DNA of 64,000 bases from Alectoria sarmentosa (lineage: Eukaryota; Ascomycota; Lecanoromycetes; Lecanorales; Parmeliaceae). The DNA is taken from contig WOGZ01000060.1 in NCBI GenBank assembly GCA_009733775.1, forward strand, positions 62,001 through 126,000, read 5' to 3'. The translations under genes and the position numbers were made by a program. Every line of letters begins with the position of its first letter. Position 1 is the stretch's first letter. The notes under the pieces were generated by a model, which worked only from the letters and a program-made list of their open reading frames with translations, did no database searches and had not been told where the DNA came from. Below are positions 55,865 to 64,000 of the stretch, piece after piece.

Positions 55865-56242
55865 ATGAAACCAACCCAGGAAAACGCACGCACAAACTCG
55901 ATAAGAGCCCCTATTCACGGTCGAAAACATCTCAACCAATATAGCAACAGAACAGCACCCCATAGATCGCATTCGAGCACGTCGCCCATGTCTCGCGAGA
56001 TTAAAATTCTACATGGCTCCCCTCCGAGTGCTACCAAAAACAGGCGCAAAGATCTTCCATCGATGAAGGATACATCATCAGATCTAACCTACAGATCCCG
56101 TCACAGCAAGCAGACATACAGCATGAAGCATGCCCTAGCCACGGGGGCACACTCGCGATCGTGCTCGCTACCCAAGTCCTCTAGGCTGCTCGCTTCTCTA
56201 TCGATATCGTTTCCCCAACAGGTTGCAGCGACGAATGATTGA
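55865..56242 (+). CDS. small basic Ser/Arg-rich ORF of uncertain reality
   Basis: 125 residues from an ATG at 55865, rich in Ser, Arg, His, Lys and Thr, with no hydrophobic segment and no domain. A TATA-like element lies just upstream, which is the main support. Composition of this kind often arises by chance, and no splice sites extend the frame. It could be a short regulatory or structural protein, or no gene at all. Confidence 0.25.
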   Translation: MKPTQENARTNSIRAPIHGRKHLNQYSNRTAPHRSHSSTSPMSREIKILHGSPPSATKNRRKDLPSMKDTSSDLTYRSRHSKQTYSMKHALATGAHSRSCSLPKSSRLLASLSISFPQQVAATND

Positions 56243-56813
56243 AAGCAATAATGATCTATGAAGTGGATCCAATAGTATAAGACCTCATGGCTAACAAAGG
56301 ACCCAGCTAGCAAATATCAGATGAGAGGAATATGCATGGAAGGATCCAGACATCCGAACACGTTTGACCTAAAGAATCTTTCCACCCGCAACGCTGCAAA
56401 GCCTGAAGAAGGTATATGTAACATAAAAGTACATGCCACTGGCTCTCCTTTCCATTCCGACGAAAATGCTGCTATGGAAAATTTTGCTCCTGCAGGTCGG
56501 ACCGATGCACAGGTTTTCTTATGCCGAACGAAGCCTAAGGAGATGGGGCCCATTCGCTGCACGTTTTAAAAGGAAATGATGGCCTTGGTGGCGTATGATT
56601 TGTGTGATAATGTGGTGCGGGAGATGTTGGAATTAGACCGCTATGGACAGATTGGGGCAGCTTATTTAGAAGCCGCGATGCCAGCGGCTACCTTGGATTG
56701 ATCTTTGTGCGTCTCTGCCTGGTCATTGCCCAATCTTGATAAGTATATCGGAGGACTATGCTTTTGTATTTCATACTCTATAGAAGGAGAGGCCAGGGGA
56801 AGATATTCGTCTG
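56243..56813. other. intergenic region
   Basis: This 571-bp stretch of normal composition holds no supported gene. Frames at 56317-56569 on the two strands mirror each other. Confidence 0.4.
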
Positions 56814-57725
56814 CTAGCCACACAATTCTCTGTACCTCAACACTGCGATACTCATATCTCTCGTCTTACAGAAGTTTGTTCTTCGCCGTACGTTGGCTGT
56901 TGGGTTTATCAATCTTAGACAGAGCGTCGGGCCACGCGAAAATCTATCTTTGAATCCGCCATTTAAGACATCCGCGGGTCTGCGTCCACCACGACGTCTT
57001 CGGAGTTCCTGTAGAACAAAATCATCGCGCATTCGAGAGTAATGCTCTGATTTGCTAATCACTTGAGTTAGAAGAGGAGAGGGTACATCCGTAGATTCAC
57101 TTACGCCAACCCAATCATCCTTCTTGTGGGAGAGCATGAAGGCCTGCTCAGCCAGATTGCGTTTTCTCGTTTGTTGAATACGAATGCTCTTGGCCGAGTC
57201 AGATTGAGTACATCAGGCAGATAGCAACGGTTTTAGCATACCTCTTCCAAGGTTTTGTTCACGATGTACCGTGTGGTTGTGACCTCTTTCGTCTGTCCAA
57301 TTCTGTATACACGGTCAAGTGCTTGGTCCTCTACCATGGGATTCCATTGCGGCTCCATAAGAAAGACATGATATGCGGCGGTCAGATTTAGCCTAGGAGT
57401 GTTAGCAATAATACAAAGGCTTCCAAAGATAGAGAATGACTTACCCCGTTAACCCACATCGCAGAGACATTAAAATTGCCCGGAGATGAGGATCTTCTTT
57501 GAAGGACTCTAGAGCCTGCTGTTGCTGTCTAAAAGGCATCGTCCCATCGAAGCGAGTATATGTTAGATGAACTTTATCGAGTGCAGTTGCGACAACGTCC
57601 AATGTGCTGGTCCAGGAGGAAAATATTATGCTGAGGAAGACGTTAAAAATCACAGATGTGCACACAGATAACAAATAAATACCTTTTATCCTCTTTTGGT
57701 AACATTAAAAGATCTTTTTGCAATG
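56814..57725 (-). pseudogene. SNF2/Rad5-type helicase, C-terminal part (disrupted gene)
   Basis: Reading leftward from the copia insertion, the helicase C-terminal domain is clear: PVKMKAL (from beyond the element) joins LQKDLLMLPKEDK. Then come IIFSSWTSTLDVVATALD, FDGTMPFRQQQQALESFKED, AILMSLRCGLTG, LNLTAAYHVFLMEPQWNPMV and EDQALDRVYRIGQTKEVTTT (motif VI). Three short introns with intact GT...AG signals (57631-57682, 57393-57444, 57189-57241) are needed and preserved. The end of the coding region is uncertain; the frame closes at 56814. These ATPases remodel chromatin or act in DNA repair in the nucleus. The gene is dead as a unit because of the inserted element and an internal deletion. No RIP-type stop is seen here. 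Confidence 0.8.
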
Positions 57726-57947
57726 TGTTGGAATCAGCCAATCGGAAACCTGCATATGATTCACTATCCAGTACTAACAGTATGTTAAAAACGGTGTGTT
57801 AGCACTACTCCAAGTGGTAATATACTAGCGTGTATTTGTCATAGACGTCACTTAGTATAAATAGCTTACACTTCTACATAGTAGAACAATAAGTCAAATC
57901 TATTATTTACATATGAGATCATTATTGAATAGTCTCATTTTCCAATA
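57726..57947 (+). repeat. 5' LTR of the copia element
   Basis: 222 bp starting TGTTGGAATCAGCC and ending TCCAATA. By eye it differs from the 3' LTR at about 32 positions, all of them transitions. Its outer (left) half is the less mutated one. Confidence 0.9.
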
Positions 57948-57961
57948 GATTATGAGCTCGG
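57948..57961 (+). other. primer binding site matching the anticodon region of initiator tRNA-Met
   Basis: Directly after the 5' LTR comes GATTATGAGCTCGG. Undoing two RIP-type transitions gives a sequence complementary to the CUCAUAACC anticodon stem-loop of eukaryotic initiator tRNA-Met. Copia-type elements are known to prime from such a cleaved half-tRNA rather than from the tRNA 3' end. The tRNA match is from memory. Confidence 0.6.
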
Positions 57962-58946
57962 ATTTTCACATTCGTGATTTTTACATCTTTATCTTTAATT
58001 AAAAACAAACACTTATCATAATCGCCATATAAGATGATTATTATACATTTATTCATCATAAATGTTATTAAATTGATAAAAAATATGAGATTTTCACAAG
58101 TTCAAAGAGTAGAAAAATTATTAATAATGATTTAAAAAAATGAGAAGTGCTTTGAAATATAATGAATTATGAAACGTCGTTGATAAAGAAATAATTATGT
58201 TTTCAAATGATCTATTTAAGGGAATAATTAAATAAAAACAATTAAACGATGAGATAATTCACATAAGAATAATAAACGAATCTATCGAATAAAAGATATT
58301 AATTTATCAAAAGATTATCGTTGTTTAACAAGACCTTAATAATTAAACTAACGAATTCATTTATTCGATGTGTGACGATAAATTAATTAAATCAATAAAA
58401 GACGATGATGTAATCATAAATAGATGAATCAAGTTATAAACAAATTATATGAATTTCGGATTTGTACTTCGCTTTATCAAGTTGCAAAAATTGTGAAACA
58501 TTATTTTATTTAATAATAAGAACTCAATGAAGAAATATATCATTAATTTACGCACAAAATCGAAGAAGCTTAAGCGTATAAAAGCCTCAATTAAAAATTG
58601 AATATTGATATTCGTATTGTTGAACAATTTGAATAATAAATATAAGAACTTCGTATATTATATACTCACGTAATTAAACGACGTCTCAGATTTTAATAAA
58701 TTCGTTATACTTTTTTATGAAGAAGATCGATTTTTTAAAAGAGACATTAAAGAGATAATCATGATCACAATTATAAAAAAATATTATAAAAAATAAGAGG
58801 ATAAAAAGGCTTTTAAAGAAAACATTAATTTAGAACGAGATAAACGAATTAAATGAGAACGTGATAATAATAGCAACAACATTAATAATCATATCTCGAA
58901 GAATTTAAACAATTTAAATTATAAAGACGACGGCGACTCATTTGAG

Positions 58947-61900
58947 TGTTCAAAATGTGTTTCGTTAACGAATGATAACAAAAAGAAACATTGATTATTC
59001 GATTGTTGAACATTACACGATGAAAAAATGTCTGAAAAGTATTAAAACAATAATAATAACAATTCGAATTTCAAATCAAAGGCGAATACAGTAAATGCTG
59101 ATTGATCGGACGATTTTGTGAATTAAAATAATACACATATCTTAGCAATGACGTATATGATATATAATAACGAAATAATAAAAGACGATGAGTATTGAAG
59201 CTTTTCAGTTTATATTATGACATTTAAATTAAATAATGATATAACGCATAAAAAGCATAAAATTCAAGCTCTCAATCAATTTTTAATATAAATAAATATT
59301 AATTATAAATTATGTGAGAGAATAGAGAATGCGATAACAATTCAACTTAATATTAATTTTATAAAAGACAATAAGGCAAGTCGAAAGATTAATTATAACC
59401 TTAATTTTTTATCTTATTTTCTGTCTTGTGAGCATTCAACATATTCAATAAATATAAACGATCAATTCATCAAAACATATGATTGAATAATCGATTTAAA
59501 TTATATAAATCACATGTTTTTTAATAAGAACGAATTCACAAAATATTAATCATATTGTGTCGACGTTATGATCGCAAATGAAATTGTTTTATGAATCAAA
59601 GGCCGTGAAATAATCGATATGAAATAATTATTATCGAATGAATTCAACAACATTGTGAGCGTTTAAGACGTTTTACATATTTCGAATCTCACATATAACC
59701 TCTTTTTTATCAATTAAACGACTCGAAAAGAATTCGATATCACGTTTCTCGATAACGATTATCACATTTTTAAAAATAGCAAGCACATAAAAAGTGTTCT
59801 CAAAATGAACAACACTTATTTATTTAACGTTTCACAATTATTCGCTCGAGTTGTTATGTTCATTTAACAAAATATAAAAACATTAATAATTAATTTTATA
59901 TTCAATGAAAAGATCGTCGAATTATGATATTAACGAATAAATCATTTAAATGAGGCGGATTTAAAGAGACTCGTTAATATGAGTAAGGGTATTATATTAA
60001 CATAAAAATCACGTGTGTGATCGATATGTGAGATTTATTTTAAAGCGAAATCATCACAAAAAGTATCAAGAAGACTTTAACATGAGATATTCGAAAAATT
60101 CGATAAAATTTATATAAATTTAAAAGATTTATTTAATGTATTATTTATCGATAAAATTAAATATTATATGCTTTTTATTAATTAAATTATTTTTCGAATA
60201 TAATGTTTCACGTTTTAGCGCAAAAACGAGATTTATAAGCTATTTCGTAATTAAAAAATTCAAATAAAACATTAATTTAATTGTAAAATCAAAATCGTTC
60301 GTTTCGATAATAATATTGAATTCATAAATGAATAATTTAAAGATCACTTCAAAGACGTAGACGTTATATTCGAATCAATTATAATTTACATATTTAAATA
60401 AAATAATCTTAATGAGGTTTAAAATCGCATAATTATAAACGATATACGAGTTATATTGTTTGATTTCAAATTATCACGTTATCTGTGATTCGAATTCTTA
60501 TATATTAAGATGTATCAAAAAAATAAAAGCTTTATCACACGTTTTTAAGATATTACATCACATAAAGCATAAATCGACGAAAAGTTATTTCTCGAGCATA
60601 TGAGAATTATCGAATGCGTTATATGAATTCACATATTCAAAAAAAAGCGTAAAAAGTTAAATGAACGTAACAAGAAATGTTATTTACTCGATTATGAAGA
60701 AACGAATATTTTTCGAATATGAAATTCAATCACAAATAAGATGAAACGAACATCGCATATGAACTTCGACGAATTACGAATAATAACGTTAATTATATCA
60801 GATACGGGCTATTGATTAATCGAGGTTATAAATAACGATGTTATGAATGTATTCGAATCAGAGGGTGACTTTATTGAGCATTCACATATATTATATAACG
60901 TCACGAATATATATACACATCTATCGAATCTTAAAAAAATTCAAAATATTCTCACTTCACGAATTTTCAATGAAAATCTTAAAGATGTGAAAGAGAAAAA
61001 TATGAGCGTAAACGCATTCGATGAAAAAGATCTTGAAAAAATATCTTCTGATAATTCAAAAGCATATTCAAATTCAAATATCGATGCAATTTACATTATG
61101 CGATTAAAGCGCATCTTAAAGTTTTTTCAAAAAGTTTAATTAAATGAGAAATGAAACGATACGAAAATGTGAGCTTAAAGAGCAATTGCACATATTAAAT
61201 GCAATAAGACTTTTAAATTTAAACGTTTATATTATAAACAGGTTACTCTTAATCACGACGATTCAAATTATTATAACTTTAAATCGAAATTCGATCTTAT
61301 TATTATCGTTTAATAAATAATCGAAATGAAAGATTATTAGATTATAGAGAAAATAAATGATTGAAAACCCTTAATTTACGAATAAATCATAAATGATTTT
61401 TATATATATAAATGATAAGAATTCATGAACAAGCAGATGCAATTTTTTGTTATAATAAATATTTAAAAACTTATTTCGAGAACGAAAAATATGTATGTTT
61501 TCACAAATAAATGAGTTTATAAGATCAAAAAGAAATTCGATAACTTTATTCTTTATAAATTTAGATGAATAATACGAGGTTTTAAACAAATTTATAATGT
61601 TAATTATGATTAAACATTCGTCTCAATAATAAAGTTTATGTCGTTCAAAGTATTATTTGCAATTATGATTTATTACGACTTAAATTATGAGCAGATAAAT
61701 GTTATTATAACATTTTTAAATTCACTTTTAAAGGAAACGATTTATGTGAAGCAATTTAAAGAATATAAAAAGAGTAAATACGATTTAATATATCTTTTAT
61801 TCAAAGCATTATATGATCTCAAATAATCGTCACGCGAATAATATTTCACATTACGCGAATTTCTCGAGTTCAAAGGCTTTAAATATATCGAATTCGATCA

Positions 61901-62900
61901 TTTTTTTTTCGTTAATGAAGTTATAAAGCTTATTATTAACGTTTATGTGAATGATATTCAAATTTATGATCTTAAAAAATTCAAACACATTAAACAACTT
62001 AAATAAAATCTATATAAGCGATTCGTTATAATCGATCTCGATTCATTCACATATTATCTTGATATAAAAATATAAAAAAATCGCCTTAAGCGTATTGTAC
62101 GCATCACATAAACAACATATTTGAAAAAGATACTAGCTCGTTTCGAAATGATCGATTGTGTATCGATATTCACATCGATGATAATCGATATATCATTATA
62201 AGAAAAAGTCATCGACAAAGTTAAATCGAAAGATATATTACGATATCAATCGATGATAAAGTCGATTATGTATTTTATGATACAAACCCGTCTCGATATA
62301 TGCTTTGTTATTACGATATTTTTTCATTATAATCAAAATTTAAACATTAAACATTATGCAATCGTTAAACGAGTGATTCGTTATTTAAAGAATATTATAA
62401 ATCACGAAATCACTTATAAAACGGTCGATGTATTGAAAAGTTACATGAATGTTAATTGAATCTCAAATCAAAAAACTCGTCGATTTTTTGAAGTTTATAT
62501 GTTTTTATTGTATAATGATGCGATCAATTAAACGTTTAAACGATAATAATTAATCGCTCTATCATTATGTGAGATTAAATATATAATTCAAACTTAAGCG
62601 ATAAAAGAAGTAATATGATTAACACGATTATTATTAAAGTTGAATATCGACTTTAAATTGTTTATAAAGCTTATATTAATTAAAATAAACAATTAAAAAA
62701 TAATTGCATTAACAAAGGACCCTCGTTTTCACTCGCGTACGAAACATATCGATATATAATAACATTTCGTATGAGATCAAATTGAAACCGAAGTCGTAAA
62801 ATTCGAATAAGTATTCATTAATGATATGATAATAAATGAATTCACGAAGGCTCTTATAAACGATAAATTTGCGACGTTTATACGTCAAATTGAATTTAAG
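58947..62900 (+). pseudogene. copia gag-pol remnant
   Basis: One frame runs through with RIP-type stops. A zinc-knuckle-like pattern lies at 58947 (CSKC, then H and C at CCHC-like spacing, with TGA in place of conserved Trp codons). Integrase must lie in about 59500-60700 but is too mutated to read confidently. Reverse transcriptase is clear at 61638-61826 (FLNSLLKETIYVKQFKEYKK, LLFKALYDLK). The YVDD catalytic box at 61944-61955 reads YVND, the first Asp codon mutated to Asn. RNase H and the copia C-terminus follow at 62253-62460 (MIQTRLDICFVITIFF, VKRVIRYLKN) and near 62700-62900 (RTKHIDI followed by stops). The element cannot make active protein. Confidence 0.85.
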
Positions 62901-62992
62901 AAGAGTAATTAAAAGTTATAATCTTGAATGTGAATTGTATGAAAGTGTTGAAAGGATAATGTATGCAGTTCATCATTCGAATTGTGTAAGAA

Positions 62993-63214
62993 TGTTGAAA
63001 TCAATTAATCGGAAACTTACATATGATTCATTATCCAATATTAACAGTATGTTAAGAATAATGTGTTAGCATTACTCCAAGTGACAATATATTAGCGTGT
63101 ATTTGTCACAGGCGTCATTTAGTATAAGTAACCTACACTCCTACATAGTAGAACAATAAGTCAAGTCTATTATCTACACATGAGACCACTACTGAATAGC
63201 CTCATTCTCCAACA
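62993..63214 (+). repeat. 3' LTR of the copia element
   Basis: 222 bp starting TGTTGAAATCAATT and ending TCCAACA. Compared with the 5' LTR, the inner (left) half is the more mutated and the outer (right) half is the better preserved. Confidence 0.9.
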
Positions 63215-63598
63215 CAATGCCTTCATTTTCACCGGCAATTGAGACTCTAGGTAATATGTCGGCACAGCGGAAGGACTAGACAAGTCTACGGCAACATGAG
63301 CTTTCAAGATCAGATTAGCTTGGGCATGCTTCGGGAAAGCCCATGTCTTACCTTCATCCAAGACAATACGGCGCCAATTCGTAGAGAAAAGTGGATTTAT
63401 TGGATTGTTAAGATTACGCCACTCTTGAGCAACGACATCGTAGGTAGTAATTACGACATCATACCCAAGCATTTTAGCGGCGTCCTTTGATCGTCTTGGG
63501 CCGTGATATGTCCAGCATCGGAGAGTATGTGGATGAAGATGTCTTCTAAATTCCTCTTCCTGACTTCGAATCAAGGGAAGTGTCACAATCAGCAAGGG
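63215..63598 (-). pseudogene. SNF2/Rad5-type helicase, N-terminal ATPase part (disrupted gene)
   Basis: This is the other half of the gene at 56814-57725, on the same strand. It reads LLIVTLPLIRS (motif Ia region), EEEFRRHLHPHTLRCWTYHG, GYDVVITTYDVVAQEWRN and WRRIVLDE. After a 51-nt intron (63301-63351) it continues AHV, so the Walker B box DEAH is formed across the splice. The text then passes directly to AVDLSSPSAVPTYYLES and LPVKMKAL, which in intact relatives lies a few hundred residues later. Motif III and the linker are therefore missing, an internal deletion older than the copia insertion. At the 5' side an in-frame TAG lies two codons before LLIV, and the sequence beyond about 63600 belongs to another gene. 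The P-loop exon is absent. Confidence 0.8.
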
Positions 63599-63601
63599 CT
63601 A

Positions 63602-64000
63602 GACCAGAGCCGGGGTAATCAATTTCTCTGGCTGCACGGAAAGCCTGGAGCTGGTGAGAACTTTACCTACTGTCCCCGTCCTCAATCCTACCACTCAACC
63701 AAATTACTCTTCAGTGATTACAGGTTCTGCTTACTGGTCAAGTCAGCTTGTACTAACGCGTTGAGATCAAGGCAAAAACGTTATCTGTGCTAAAGTCATT
63801 GAGCATGTGCAAGATGCAACGGATAATAATGCCATCTTTTACTTCTACAGCCATCACCAATCCTCTCAGAGCCAAACAATTGCCATCCTGCGGAGTTTCG
63901 CAGCACAATTGCTTGCTGCAAACACCAAACTTGCACCCTACATATTAGACACGTTTGCAAGTCAGGCCTTGATTCCCACAAAGAAGCGTCTGGGAGTCAT
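63602..64000 (+). CDS. NACHT NTPase (NLR-like) gene, partial, 5'-truncated and running off the window
   Basis: The frame opens with GNQFLWLHGKPGAG. A ~118-nt intron (GTGAGAAC...ATCAAG, branch-like ACTAACG, about 63654-63771) joins it to KNVICAKVIEHVQDATDNNA, completing a P-loop GKPGAGK. It continues with IFYFYSHHQSSQSQTIAILR and SFAAQLLAANTKLAPYILDT, the form of fungal NACHT domains. These are signalling ATPases of NLR receptors, with a C-terminal repeat domain expected beyond 64000. Upstream of about 63600 the sequence is antisense helicase, so the usual N-terminal effector domain is missing. Asn follows the P-loop Lys where Thr or Ser is usual (GKN), which may impair Mg-ATP binding. It may be a pseudogene or the product of a fusion breakpoint. 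Confidence 0.7.

Larger units (their letters stand above)
57726..63214 (+). mobile_element. full-length Ty1/copia retrotransposon, RIP-inactivated
   Basis: The element is 5489 bp, bounded by 222-bp LTRs with TG...CA ends (TGTTGGA...TCCAACA in the least mutated copies). It is flanked by a perfect 5-bp target duplication, CAATG (57721-57725 and 63215-63219). The order zinc knuckle, reverse transcriptase, RNase H on the plus strand and the protein motifs identify Ty1/copia. All recognised coding segments from 58947 to 62900 lie in one reading frame, so gag-pol was a single polyprotein without a frameshift. Numerous stops are of the TGG-to-TGA, CAA-to-TAA and CGA-to-TGA type. It interrupts the helicase gene in antisense orientation. 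Confidence 0.93.

Noticed and set aside
1..64000. CRISPR arrays, bacterial operons, tRNA or rRNA genes
   Set aside because: The genome is fungal. No regularly spaced repeats and no cloverleaf or rRNA-like stretch were recognised by eye; a covariance-model scan could still find a tRNA.

Overview
The window is from a filamentous ascomycete (Pezizomycotina; a Dothideomycete-like genome is my guess). The evidence is short introns of about 49-118 nt with GT...CTAAC/CTGAC...AG signals, several HET-domain genes, a fungal NLR of the hydrolase-NB-ARC-TPR type, and sharply bounded AT-rich blocks that look like repeat-induced point mutation (RIP).

Layout. Positions 1-930, 13345-15400 and 17941-23345 are AT-rich, gene-free, RIP-degraded DNA. 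The last block holds a much less mutated solo LTR (20350-20512) with a perfect 5-bp target duplication. Between and beside these blocks lie five intact HET-domain genes (1031-3323, 3799-6324, 6772-8619, 16025-17728, 23616-25316). A four-helix membrane protein (9025-10461) is divergent from the third HET gene. A 1100-bp terminal-inverted-repeat element (12231-13330) sits at an AT-block edge. Together this is a nonself-recognition (heterokaryon incompatibility-like) island in a repeat-rich compartment.

Positions 25.3-49.6 kb are ordinary gene space with long gaps: a small secreted protein, a thaumatin-like secreted protein, a glutathione S-transferase, a GT92-like glycosyltransferase, a probable mitochondrial protein, an F-box-like protein, a BED-finger/hAT-derived gene, a SANT/Myb-like small protein, a frameshifted F-box gene and a DUF6601-like membrane protein. 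A 10-base N gap lies at 30102-30111.

Positions 50.0-54.3 kb encode a complete NLR, which I reassembled from six exons: an alpha/beta-hydrolase (SesB-like) effector domain, NB-ARC, an acidic insert, and TPR repeats, some of them identical at DNA level.

The right end (56.8-64 kb) is a layered wreck. A SNF2/Rad5-type helicase gene on the minus strand lost an internal segment and was then hit by a full-length Ty1/copia retrotransposon (57726-63214; 222-bp LTRs, TSD CAATG, gag-pol in one frame, RIP-inactivated). The helicase 5' end is cut at about 63600, where a NACHT NTPase gene on the opposite strand begins without its own upstream part and runs off the window.

The HET proteins and the two NLR-type genes belong to families that sense or execute fungal allorecognition. 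Their clustering is visible here; any functional link between them is inference.
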